Source of the DNA: Eutypa lata
Lineage: Eukaryota > Ascomycota > Sordariomycetes > Xylariales > Diatrypaceae
DNA: 64,000 nucleotides
Direction of reading: 5' to 3'
Assembly: GCA_022661535.1 (NCBI GenBank)
Contig: JAKULF010000007.1
Location: 4,030,001-4,094,000 of the forward strand
Below, piece after piece: positions 35,745-47,825 of this stretch. Position 1 is the first letter of the stretch. Every line of letters starts with the position of its first letter. The translations under genes and the position numbers were made by a program. The notes beneath the pieces were generated by a model. The model saw nothing but the letters and a program-made list of their open reading frames with translations. It searched no databases and had not been told where the DNA came from.

Positions 35745-37226
35745 GTCTTGCTTAGTAGCTAATTAGGTAGTTACTTCTCTACAATAACTACTGATCCTCC
35801 CCCAACGTCATAACACGGCGCCGATAATAACATCAAGCGAGTCCTTTCCGGCAATCACATTGTCGGTGCAGGTCTCCCATAGCAAGCTTACCATTATTTT
35901 CAATTTTTTCTTGTCCTAAATTCTCGTATATGCTATTAGCTAGTTAGCTTCAGGATAAAAACAGTTCAACCGTTAGATATATCCCCAGGATCATTGAGAA
36001 TTTTCTGCGATACGAATAATCTAGCTGGAAAACTAGTCAAGTGAAGTGGATGGATGAGGTGAGGGGATCACGAGCTCAAATTTCTTCGCCATGTTACTAG
36101 CTTACTTTTCATGGTGGATACCTCTTCCATCACTTATCTAACTACTTCTCTACAAACCTCTGAACTCAGATGGCTTCTTCTACTAGTTTTAATTTTAGAA
36201 ATCGCGGTTCGTGTAATAAGATTCTTGGACGGTGACACTCCCGTTAGCGTTGCTATAAATGGAATCTGTAGCACCCCTATTTACAGAGAGCTATATCATG
36301 AATGGCATTCGCCGATGCCGAGGTTCTTCTGCACATGCAGCACCTTGCTCTGATGGTGATATCTCATTTAATAGCGCACATCATCTCTTCGCCCACTTCA
36401 TGATCATCATCCGAACAGACTAATCCCCATTAAGCCCTGCGAGTGCATCAAGTAGCTTTGAACTAACTAGGTCGGCGTTAAGTATGCATTCAAGTGCAGG
36501 TGTAGCACTATCGACATGAAGGAACTAACTGCGCCTGGTATAGATGGGCATCTCGAACACGACAGTGAGTATTCCAGTAGGTTTGTAACGGATTCTTGAA
36601 GCAGGCCTTTGACTTAAGAGTGAATTGATTCGCAAGATCTCTGACAGCTTATCTTCCCCCCCTTGAAATAGCACACGAACCCCTTTTCAGAAGGTCGCAT
36701 CGCGGAAATCCAATCTAAGTCCGTCTCTAAACAGTAGTATCAGGCGTAACAGGAAGATATCGATGTTTAATTCATCGGGGACTGCTATTAGTGATGAAAA
36801 CTAGCTGTGATGTTTTGGATTGGTGTCCCTTAGGAGACGTGTGGCTTAGAGGGCGAATTCCGGATATGTATAATCCATTGACGCTGAATTCTTAGACATC
36901 TATCTAGACCTAGCAGGTTTATTAATGTATGGGGATTCTTTTAGATTCGAGTATATCAAGGGCTAGATTATAACCACTAGGCTGTCCACAAGAGGAGACC
37001 TTTGCATACGATGCGAAACGACCACTCTAGACGTGTTGCGGTTCCAGTAAGTGCTGTGTCGATGACTAGGTAGATCCGAAGATAGACCTGCTAGAGGAAT
37101 TGGGAAATACCAGACGGGCTATGAGCCGTAACCTGGTCAATTAATGAAGAGACAACTAGCATGTTCTCTAGATCCAGACTTGGCAGTAGGTTGTTAGTAA
37201 AGGTGTCTGTTTGGGTAGGCTTCGAG
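35745..37226. other. Intergenic region of 1.5 kb
   Basis: No supported gene between the tRNA and the 3' end of the lipase gene. Confidence 0.55.
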
Positions 37227-38670
37227 TTAAAGTCCTTCCTTTGCGAGCATGTTGACTATATCTAAGTAGAAGGCGACAGCATTGAACCTGTGATGCTGTG
37301 TGAGCTTTGGTTTGATATACACATTTTCCTTACTTACTTTGGATTGACACCCATCATTTTCCGAAGCGACCATCGCCATCGATTCGTCCACTATCATAGG
37401 TCCAGTCAGTTTGGTCTTCTTAGACATGGTGCAAGATGGTGAGCATTGTAAATGTTGTGTTCAATCATGTTACAACAGCGGATGATTACATAAACTGGAA
37501 GTTAATGAAAAGATCTCGCCTATTGGCTGAAGTGAACTAAGTAGAAGGGGAGTTGCTTGAAGACTACTGACATTGATCAGATCTAGGTGGCTAACGCCCA
37601 CCAATGTCCCCTTATAGGTCCCCCATTGGGAACTCGCAACGCTTACTAGGCCATCATTGGAGCCTTCGGCTTCCGTTATGACACTATGTGACTGGCGAAA
37701 GGGGCTCAGGAGCGGAGGCACATCCATCATCGCTCCATATGAGAAATAACGGACATCCGGGTCGTCCGGAGTTCGGGGGTTGAACTCTTCAGCCATATAT
37801 CGCTGTGTGAGTTGCTGGAAGGCACCCGTGTCCATTCCTATCCCCTCGACGAACTTGTAGACGCTGGGGAGATGCTCTGCCCCTATCTGGTCGAACACGT
37901 AATCGGCAAACGCGCTCCCATGGTGTGGCGACGCCACTGTCACCAGCGAATGCACAGCTACGTTTTTCGGCTGGAGATGGGAGATCATATATCTCGCATC
38001 TAACCCTCCCATGCTGTGGGCGATGATGTTCACGTTTTTGCCTCTCGCATCCTTAGCTATGTGTTCTGCTAGTTTCTCAGCCCGCTGTTCAATGCTACCA
38101 GACTGCGACGTCTATGGTTAGTGGTTGATATTTATAGCTTAGTGTAATACATGCGTGTGCGATTGTGAGTCAAGGGCAAAAAAATCGACACAGAGAGTGC
38201 TTACTGGGGGCACAGCGGTCGTGATGACCTCTACACCATTAGCAGTCAAGGCATTGGTAATGCCACGCCAATAGTGCACAGCAGGAAGCCATCCACCGGC
38301 GATACGCAGTTCTGCAAAGCCTAATAAGCCGTGAGCGAGAACCACTGGGTATTTTGGGGTCGCTAAGATGTTGTCAGTCCGTGATCATGTCGGAGCCCCT
38401 GAATCAGGAAATGGCATATCGAGGTGTCACCTGATTCATACCATAATGGTCCTTGAGCTTGGCATAGTCATCTTGAATCAGTTTCCCCAAGTCTTTCAGT
38501 CTCGGATCGCCACCGATATCTGTCGAATACAGCCTAGAATGCCGGCGCTGCAGCGAAGTTGACGTTCTAGTTATAGATACGGTCCCTAGCTGATGAGTTG
38601 TTATGTAGTAGGTGTTGGAGCGAGCAGCAAGGTTGCAACCACGGCCTAAACCATAACGAGATATGATCAT
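37227..38670 (-). CDS. TGL2: Mitochondrial lipase, TGL2-like alpha/beta hydrolase
   Basis: Five exons, 38670-38442, 38362-38205, 38102-37572, 37390-37338 and 37287-37227, give 343 residues. Introns are 79, 102, 181 and 50 nt. The last two joins restore a continuous tail: DLIN to WTNRWRW, then NPK to FNAVAFYLDIVNMLAKEGL. The first 50 residues are rich in Arg, Ser and Thr with few acids (MIISRYGLGRGC...RRHSRLYST), a likely mitochondrial presequence. KYPVVLAHGLLGF supplies the oxyanion HG region, and the nucleophile is Ser159 in AHSMGG (Ala replaces the usual first Gly). SNDGLVSVAS and GVSHLDLIN probably carry the acid and His. Yeast Tgl2 hydrolyses tri- and diacylglycerol with short chains; substrate here is inferred. 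The start at 38670 is chosen over a non-ATG codon upstream. Confidence 0.9.
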
Positions 38671-41078
38671 TTCGGTCAAGGGTACATTTAACCCAACATG
38701 TGAATACTAGCTGCTATTGAAGAAGGTGTCATTCGATACTTCGACGCGCATGAATGTTGGTTCATTTTGGGTAAGACATCATCGGAACGAAAACAAGCAG
38801 GCTTGTATGTAGTGTATGTAGGTGGCTAGGCTGCTAGGGTTGTAGAGCTAGCTTGTGCTACTTAATTGAATGGGCGGGCCGCATTTACTAGAGCTAATGA
38901 ATGAAGCAGTCAGGGCAGTTGTTAATAGCGAAGCCCCACCTTCTTTTCATGGAGATGCTCTCATTACTACATACCTAGGTAGGTACATCATTTAACGATT
39001 AACCACATGATATAAACATAATGCATGCACGTTGAAATGGCATTCATGTTGGTGCTTTCTATCAGTGCTTACATCCATGTACCATCTTCAGGAGATTTCT
39101 TATAGGCATAATAGATAGGCTAGGTAGGTATGCATTTCATTCCTATTCTCAACTACTATGATAAGACTTCCACGATAACACGTTATTATTCTATTAAATC
39201 TAATCAATATCCTTAATAGTAAGTAATTAAGTATAAAAATTATTTGTTTTTTGTTTTTTATTTTTGAAAACGTTACTGTTCAATATTCTGCCTCACGCGC
39301 AGGCATTGCCCCATTACCCGTTTCCCCCGCACGCTTAGTTAGGGCGGTTAGAGACTTGGGCTTGTCCTATAAGAGACTGTATTAAGGAGGAAGAGAACGA
39401 CGAACTCTCGGCTGACCCGTATTCCACACCTTGGTGAGCCGGCCCGAGAACTGAGTGATATTGCTGATCTTATAGTTCGTAATATACCTCTCTCTTCCGC
39501 TCAGCCCGCCAGGCCCGCTTACAACTGGGTTCCATCGAAAACGACGTTTCCATTTTGATCATCTCACAACCCCCAACACACACACACGCATGCACGCACA
39601 CACTATATATACAGGCGCCCTTTTGCTAGATGCGATTACAGGGGGGGAAACCCGGTAGAACAGGTTACATCCCATTGCGGAAACCAAAACAACACTGCCA
39701 TCCTCGTGTGTATGTATGTATGAAGGTGCATTGTCGTCGCGTATCTCTCTTCCTCACTCTATTTTCTGCTACGCCGTCTCCTCAGATCAGACCCAAACTT
39801 TTAACACGCGCGGCTCCATTGTGCTATCTATGTATGTGCTGCGCGCGTTGGTGACTGTCTACCATACCGGTAACCCGGACAGTCTCCTCGACACCAATGA
39901 ATATCGAGCGAGCATGGTCTGTCACCATGGATGTAGATTAAAATAATAATAAAAAGCAAACAAATCGACTACATATGTGCGCCACTTATAGAGTCTACTG
40001 CACACCTGTGGAGCGCCAAGTGGTCTTCCCTGCCGATTTCACGTTGGCTGTCACGTTGGCACTAGTAGTTACTGTAGTTATTTTTTCTCCCTTGTTGCTC
40101 TCACCAGGCAGCAGCAGCAGCAGCAGCAGCAGCAGGCTCCGAAAATCTCCTGCTCTATTAGAGTCGGGGGCGTCAATCAACCATGCGGAGAGATTCCAGG
40201 CTAAGTGAAATCTCAACGGCTGGCAATGACCACTGCTAAGGAAAGGGTTCCAATTGGTGCGATAGAGTGCCACCTTCGGATTATCCCTAGACTTGCTCCC
40301 AGCGAAGTGAGCCTTGTTGTATGCCGCGTTCAGAGAGCGATGCATTGGGCTGATATGGGCCCCCTTCGATCCGGCCAACGGCGTAGCAGCTTTAGCCGCG
40401 CTGTCCACCCAGCCCGGTGATGATTGGCAGTCTCGATCAGGGGGTGTCCAGCCGTACCGGTCTCTCGGGACGGCCCTAAACCCTCTTCGGTACTTGGGAT
40501 AGTGGCTGGGCGATGCGGAGTTCACTGAACGACTCTTGCGAGCGCCATTCCGTGTGGAGTCATTCGCTGGCTCATTCAAGCACAGTAGGACAGACTGGAA
40601 GATGGGGCGGTGGTTGAACAGGGTCTTTCCTTGTGACCCCCCTAGGTAGATCTTCGCTCAAATCAAGACATGGAGTAGCCGAACGCCCAACAGCCGTAGC
40701 ACAGCAGCTGCACATTGTGTACTACGAGATGGCATGACCCTCCTCCATTAAAACTCCGCGGTCATCGGGTGGGCCATGGGTGAGGCCATGTCGGACCGGC
40801 GCACAGCTTGTATGTACCCGACTCATTACTCCTCTCTGCCTGCCTGTCTCTCTGCCAGCCTGCCTTCCAAGCGCCGTAGGACAGCGTACCCAGGCTGTCG
40901 GGGCAGGTGAGGGCTTGTTGTGTGCGGAGTATAGAGTATATCAATAGTATGCTGCCTGCAACCAGCCCTGCGTAGTCTTCACTTTCTTCGTCCTTTCAGT
41001 CTTTTTCCGGACTTGATATGTGAGCGCAACTACACTTTCGACTATTTTCTTGAGAAGTGATGAATACCATCGAACAAC
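38671..41078. other. Intergenic region of 2.4 kb
   Basis: Contains TAGG/CCTAGG palindromes (about 38970-38985, 39120-39130), AC repeats near 39580 and a GCA repeat at 40108-40135. A 194-residue minus-strand frame (39995-40579) depends partly on that repeat (poly-Leu) and is not supported. No gene called. Confidence 0.5.
40108..40135. repeat. (GCA)9 trinucleotide repeat
   Basis: Nine uninterrupted GCA units. Confidence 0.95.
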
Positions 41079-42240
41079 ATGGCTAGTTCCGCGGACTGTC
41101 CCCTGGAGGGTTGCTCGCGAGTGTTTTTGACTTACTCCCTCTCCCTTGGCGGAAATGTAGCCCTGCTCGCCCTCTTTGCGGTCCTCATCCCCGTCACGCT
41201 GGCGATGGGGATCAGGTACAACAACACCATCTTCTCGACAGCATTAGCAACGGGGCTCGCGTTGGAGGTGATGGGATACATCGGACGGATCCTGATGAGC
41301 ACCGGAGCTCCGACCAGAAGTAGTTTCACCGTGTTCTTGCTCGGCACCATCATAGGCCCGAACTTCATCTTCGGTGCTATGGTTTACGTCATGCAACGCA
41401 TAATCACCCTCTATGGCCAAGAATTTCAGACGTGGCGACGAACATGGTACTTTAATATGCTCTACGGACTCACAGTTCTATCCTTGGTGTTGGAAATAGC
41501 GGGCGGGGCAGTTTCAACGAGTTTACTCGCTTCCGATACGGTAGGATTGACCACTGAGCTACCTGCCTCAACTAGCTTTGCTAACAAACAGAGTCAGGTT
41601 AACCCGGGCGATCGAGTATTGGCTGTCGGTCTAGCAATCCATCTTGTTGCTCTGGTCATCTTCACCGCTCATGCCGGCCTCTTTGCCATCGCGGTTCGGA
41701 CACGACATCATATCCTTGACCCTACCCATGCTCCAGTGTACAATAGCGGTCTCTTTAGAGTCTTTCTCATTGGTATGCACACAGTTCTTCTGACCTAATC
41801 AACGATTTTGGCAAACATCTAACAGCAGGGCCTCAGGTTTCTCTGCCGCAACCTTCTTCCTCATTCTCCGAACGGCCTTCCGAATCGTGGTGATTGCCGA
41901 AGGATTCGCAAGCTCCGTCGCCCAAGCCGAGGTGCTCTTCTTAGTTTTCGATGGGGTGATGGTTTTCATAGCCAGCGGGATCCTGCTGGCTCTCTTCCCC
42001 GGTCGCGTCTTCGGCCGTTCATGGAGGGAAACCTCCCCTCGTCACCCGGCACACAAGCCGACGCGGCCGCCGCGACCGCTGCCCGTCCAGCTGCTGCCTA
42101 CGCATCAGAACCCTGGCCTCAACAAGATGAACCTCAAACCCGCTGCTCACCCCGAGAACTACCCCGAGCACCCGTCGCGAAAGACGTATGCTCCCCCGCC
42201 CGCTCACCGGAATATGGTCGACAGCGAATCTTTGTGGTGA
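41079..42240 (+). CDS. RTA1-like seven-helix membrane protein
   Basis: Two exons, 41079-41772 and 41837-42240, separated by a 64 nt GTATGC...CAG intron that contains CTAAC; the product is 365 residues. The join turns FRVFLIG into FSAATFFLILRTAFRIVVIAE, the conserved sixth-helix region of the family (R-x-x-FR motif). About seven hydrophobic spans are visible. The tail after FPGRVFGRSWRET is Pro/His-rich, cytosolic and disordered. RTA1/RSB1-type proteins are fungal lipid-translocating exporters or stress-resistance proteins of the plasma membrane (7-aminocholesterol resistance, sphingoid base release). The exact substrate cannot be read from sequence. The family call is firm, and paralogues are usually numerous in filamentous fungi. 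Confidence 0.9.
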
Positions 42241-43388
42241 AGGCCTTGCGAATGCCCACAAAGCCACAAAGGGTGCGAATACTTTGTCCTCTTATCAAGG
42301 TACGAAAAGATGGCGATACTAATCACTTTGGTGATGGGAGTGAAGGGGGGCGCCATCTGAGCAGGCCTCAAGCAGGCGTCGGAAATAATTGTTTATCCCA
42401 CTGATGTGGAAATACCCCCGGAGCCAGCGCGTTCCTGGAGCTCTCTTCGTTACGCTGATAGAAACATACAGCTGCATGATAGGATACTCTCCAGTAGATT
42501 ATGCATGCAATTCCCTTTATATACTTTAGGCTAGGATGACTTCAGCGATTTCCTGTAGTCTTGGGAAACTAGTATTTACTTGGACAATGAAACCACTAGA
42601 TAGGGGTTATAAGGAGTTGGGACACGGCCGAGATTGAGCGAACAACTATCAATTTGATTATATATACACCTTCCGAACTTGTATTCTTTAAGAGTAATGA
42701 CTCGTTTCAAGTCCTGTCTGCTTTTAATTAACCCCTTAGATTTTATCTTATTGCATGCCTTGGGTCTCTGCCCCATTGAGAGGTTCACTGAGAATTACAT
42801 TCATCCTCACCTAAACCACAATTTATTTCTCTTAACAGTAACTATTCACCGCTCTTACAGACAATAGTTTTCTCTGGCATGGCTCTAAAATAGCACATAC
42901 ATATATTACTCCCTAGCGATCGCGACAGATCTAGTCACATCGCCTGCTTCCAGTTTTCAGAGCGTTGCCCTAACCAGAGCCCTATAATACGACTTATTAT
43001 CCAGACATTTTGACTGTTCGTATATATTAGTGGTTATATACACGACCCTATTCTATAAACGAAGGCTGGTACAAGTCTCTACACATATTTTAGTTCCTGA
43101 TATAGCAACTGAACCTCATCGTCGTACGTTTGCAGACCCCTATATCACCTAGTGCACGCTCTTCCAGGAAGGCAACCAAGGGACAATCAGCTGCGTAGAA
43201 ATCGAAGGATATACTCCAGCCAAAATCAACAGATCGTCAACGAAACTGGGACCAAACCAAAACAAAACATAATTAAACAAACCAAAACAATCCGCCATGC
43301 CGCTTGCTAAGGCTACGCGTATGCAGTGTTGCAGATCGCAAGAAATTCGCCACCGGGTAAATACAGATGGAAGGGAAGAGAAGGCATC
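42241..43388. other. Convergent spacer of 1.1 kb
   Basis: 3' flanks of the RTA1-like and methyltransferase genes. AT-rich; no supported gene. Confidence 0.55.
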
Positions 43389-45283
43389 CTAAGCCGCCCC
43401 AGCCTCCTCTGCTCCTGGTTTGCGACCCCAGACAACGCGCTGTCGGTAAAAGGCGTGCGTCTTCTTTGACCTGACCTGCCGCCGCCAGTGGGCGACGAAG
43501 ACGGAGACCTCTTCTTTCGACCAGCCGAGGACGGTGTGGCAGACGAACAGGACGTACCCTTTGATATGTGTTAGCTGGTTTACATCAGGGATATGATGAC
43601 GCAATCAGTTTCGTTTAGGGGGCCTTCGTAGAAAGGTTGATCACAAACCTTCGATGTCCGCTTCAATGCACATTTGTGCAAACTCCCCCACCTCACGCAA
43701 CCTCAAGTCTTCGGCCCAGCCGCCAATGGGGGCCTGAGATTTATCTGTTGTCAGTCTCGAGTCGTCACACATGATATAGGAATCTCTCTAACCACCTCCC
43801 CACAGTAGTGCGAGGTGAATTCAACTTACCTTGAACTCCCACACCTGGATATCAACGAACCCAGCGGCTTCCATAGCCTTCTTCTGCAGGTCATCCTCGT
43901 AGACGCGGAACGAGCGCCCTAGCTTCTTCCCGGCCTCCCAGAAGAGCTTGCCCCACTGGTCCATCGCAGACCCGGGGGTCACGGAGCCGTCATCGCTCTC
44001 CTGTGTGACGGCGGCCTCGTAGCTCTCGAGGTAGCCGCCGGGCTTCGTGGCCTTGTACGCTTCTTTGAACAGCGTCGTCCAGTCGATGATGGATCCGAGG
44101 AGGTACCGCATGTGGACGTAGTCGAACGAGTCGGGCTTGTACATCCACTCCAGCGTTGCGTCGTCGATCTCGAACTGCAGGTTGGGCGGCGTCCAGTACG
44201 GCTGTATGGGCGATATGTCCGTCCCTATGACTTTGGCATTTGGGAACTGGTCGGCGAAGTCACTGCTTGAATGGTTAGGTAATTTCTACGCTTAATAGTC
44301 TCGGGAGAGGCTAGAGATGTTGTGGTTGTTAGGGTGTGCGCCTTACATAGCCCAGATGCCTAGAACTCTTGTCAATAGGGTGTCAACCTCCCACAATAGT
44401 TGAGGAAACATACCTGTACCAGTCCCAATATCTAGCACATTCTATCGACAATTTTAGTTAGCAATTGATCCGTGTACTTATTATGACAACTGGACTTCAA
44501 ACCTCTATATCATCCTTAAGCGGTGCTAAGAAGAGCTTGCCATCTAGTGACAGTGTTAAGAGATGATGGCTAAGGGTCAGAAAATTAGTCTCCTATTCGT
44601 AAGTGAAGTAGCTGTCCTTGCGCTCGCTTACTTGATATCCATCGACTCATTTTGTTTGCTATCATTTGGAATCCTATTTGGTGATGAGTATCGGTTTAAA
44701 TGAGAGACCATTTTCGAGTAGGTGCTTACCATGAGAGACCCTCTCCATGCCCTCGCTCACTATGATAAGTGCGCCCAGCTACGGTGCGGTATTCTAATAT
44801 ACTCGCCGACAACGAAGCCGTCGAGCTCACGACTGAGTCGCCATAACTCGAATCCAAGTCGTCTTCAGGTTCGTCTTGTGGCTATAGGGGAAGAAATCAG
44901 CTATGACTCAGGTCTTAATTCTTCGCTCTCCCATCTCCGCACATTCTCGTGCCGACATGAACAGCCCACTCGAGACCTTCAAACTTACAGGCTCGGTCCA
45001 GTGAGAAGCTGGAAGAGGTTCGGCTTCAGGAGTAGTTTCAGTGGCAGTAGTAGCAGTAGCAGCAGCAGCAGCGGCAGCACTGCTACTAGCCTCAGGTTCG
45101 TCCGGTTGCTGGCTCGGGCCGGTCGAAGCCTATGCCAGGTTAGCTGAACGTTAATTGAGTCGGAGGGTGGCGACGGCTGATCCCGTGTTTCCACAGCGCC
45201 GCACCGCATTGCATCGCATCGCGTTGCAGTAGGTTACACACCTCGGCTTCTGGTGATTGCGGTGGTGGAGACCGTCCTGTCAT
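43389..45283 (-). CDS. LaeA-like SAM-dependent methyltransferase (ten exons)
   Basis: Exons are 45283-45242, 45129-44989, 44881-44730, 44673-44632, 44569-44503, 44441-44414, 44359-44347, 44262-43830, 43733-43649 and 43558-43389; all phases agree and give 390 residues. The seventh exon is only 13 nt and completes motif I, split over three exons: [20 protein letters not shown]. Other family marks are [18 protein letters not shown], the KPGGYLES core after it, and a C-terminal [18 protein letters not shown] helix. The N-terminal 75 residues are Ala/Thr/Pro-rich and disordered, followed by [20 protein letters not shown], typical of this group. Such enzymes include the regulator LaeA and many enzymes of small-molecule pathways; which role applies here is unknown, and no cluster core enzyme lies nearby. 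Donors of exons 5 and 9 are weak (GTTTGA, GTTTGT). Confidence 0.88.
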
Positions 45284-47825
45284 GTTCGGGTGTTAATTTG
45301 ACTCGAGCGCGGTTGACTTCTAAGCTCGATGCGCGAGACGTTCAATCCGCAGGTTTAGATAAATGAGGTGCCTCGATCTCATCGTCTGATGCCATTCGTT
45401 TGCCACGTGCCGACGTCCTAGATTGGAAAGGTGCGCTCCTTTTTTTAATTTAATCCCATTCAGCTTGGTGCGGGGATTCAGCACCAGATATGCCTGGTAT
45501 GTATTTAGAAACACCTCAACTAACTAACCTATCTTGGCTTTAAGTGGCTGGGTCACTACACTACGCCCAAGAGGCATCGTGTCAGCCAGCTCCTTGGCAC
45601 AGTTAATAATAGCGATATTATAAGGAATTTCTGCTCATGTGTAAGTACTCGGATCTCTTCGTCATAGGTAGCCTCATCACTACACTTCCCTATGGATTAA
45701 TGTTAAGTAGCCAGTATGTGATGAGATTGGCTCACTATATACCTACACAGAATAAACAGCACAGACTATATCTGCCGTTAGTGAAGCTCTGCGTTTCACT
45801 AGTTTGCCTACATACTTGGTTCGGGGTAAATGGTAAGATCATCAACGACAGCTGCATATCTACGAGATACATAACATTGAAGTCATTAATGGGGTGCATA
45901 TGTAAGTAGTTATTTCGTACAGTTACCAAACTTTAGATTCCATGGCCTCGGTAGCATTGACATATCCCTTTCCAATTGCTAAGTTGTACCCCCGGCAACT
46001 TTCTTTATTCAGCATTGGCTCAATTGTAACTAATATACATACAACCACAACTCCTGACATATAGGTATATGGCCTAAATGTCTATATAGGATTAGGATGA
46101 ATACAAGCACTCATAGTAGAGCGCGACAGATAACAAGGTGTCCACCTACATGGCGAAATAAGACCTGCCGACATTTTATGCCACAGTAGCATAAGCATTT
46201 GTGTGCCCATATTGGAAACCACCCTGTTACATACCTAGGTAGGTCGCCATTCAGTACAGCGACATAGGAAAGAATTCTTTTAGGGGCATCACAATCACTT
46301 GAGCCCGCATTTCTCAAAGGAGTACAAAGAGAACAGGCTTAAACTCAAAGCCAGAAGGTTGGTGTATGATGTGTATGAAATTAAGTTGTTAGGCGTATAA
46401 TAAAGGGGCAGAGCACGCTGTCACCGAAATCCTAAACCTGTTGCCATGTCATATCCAGCTCCTCGTCAGTCAATATGTTCATTTTCTTACCAACCATCAT
46501 GTTCAGTTCTCTACCATTGGCCATAATCGGCATCTTGCCAATCACCATATTTGGCATCTTGCCAGCCATCATGTTCTTCCTAATAATGATTATATTCATC
46601 TTCCTGTCAACTATTCCCTTTATCTTTATGCCATCTATTTTGTTCGGTCCTATTCTTTTCGATTTAATGACAATCATCATACTCCCCTTGTTGCCAGTTG
46701 CCTTATTTGGTGTCCTACTAGCTGCTCTTTTCAGCCTTTTACCCACCATGTTCTCTCATAAGGATTAGACCGGTGGTCCTAATGATAGACTTACTGACAA
46801 TTACATGCGACAACTGAGAGACCACTATAGAGAGTACCGGGCGTTTCTGGGCTAAACATGTGACGTAAGTACGTCACTAAGATCAGTTAGACCCAACAAC
46901 ATTAAATAAAACAACGAAGTCTCCTACATGATACATCATAGTACGTATTTACCTGTTTCCACTACTTCCAAGTCAGCTCCTAAGATGATGTGAGAAGGAA
47001 AGTAGCATGTATGAGCAGACACGCATGGAAACACTCCTACATTTTCTAAGAATATGCATAATAAGTTCTTTGTTCGAAGGGAAAAGCCCAAAAATAGCTA
47101 ACAGTTCCTTATAGTCAGACTATCCTCGTCTCATACAGCACTTCACTCTCAATCGACAAATATCATCAACTTTCTAGTGGGGTAAGGGGTCCCAATGAAA
47201 CGATTAAGTGTGGTCAAGATGCCTTATGGCTTCAGCACGTTGTCCATCTATTTATCATTCAGACGAGCCATGACCCCAATCCCGCCCACTCTAGATACTT
47301 ACCATGGGACTAAAACTCAAGTTTAGTAATACGATCTCCCATACTATTACAAAGGCTAGCTGTAGTAATATTTACCCAGACAGCATACAAATTTAAGAGT
47401 AGCCCCCATCTTGCTTAACAAGAAGATGTGAGTAAGATCACTATCTGATATCTTTGTCTCGGAAGTGAAACGTATCTCTATCAGGGGATAAATCGTTTGT
47501 TAAGCCTGTCTTTGTCCTCCTAGCCCATTTACGACAATTGATGCAACTAAAAACCTGTAATTAGCGGAGACTCCAGTCTTAGAAAAGGGGGCTACTGTTC
47601 TGAGACATGATCTTTGTGTGACGACCTTCTACAACTTACCACGCGAGCAACAAAAAAAGCTGTGTTGGCCCAATATGAGTATATAAGTCTACGATTAGTA
47701 GCTATCGCCAACAGGTCGTTAAACATAAAATCTATCCTCAACATACTCCACACTATAGGTTTTCAAGCGAGAGCAACTAAGCAAAGTCCATCCAATTAGT
47801 AACCACACTACGTTACATACCAAAC
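45284..47825. other. Intergenic region of 2.5 kb
   Basis: Presumed promoters of the methyltransferase and the coiled-coil gene. A CCTAGG palindrome lies near 46231-46245. A 300 bp stretch at 46441-46768 is open in several frames at once. No gene is called. Confidence 0.5.

Noticed and set aside
39995..40579. 194-residue minus-strand open frame
   Set aside because: Depends partly on the GCA repeat (poly-Leu), no domain, competing plus-strand frames. Could be real but unsupported.
44722..45147. 141-residue plus-strand open frame
   Set aside because: Antisense to exons 2 and 3 of the methyltransferase and its AGC repeat.
37227..45283. Secondary-metabolite gene cluster around the LaeA-like methyltransferase
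   Set aside because: Neighbours are a housekeeping-type lipase, an RTA1-like protein and an orphan; no synthase, P450 or cluster transporter is visible within the window.
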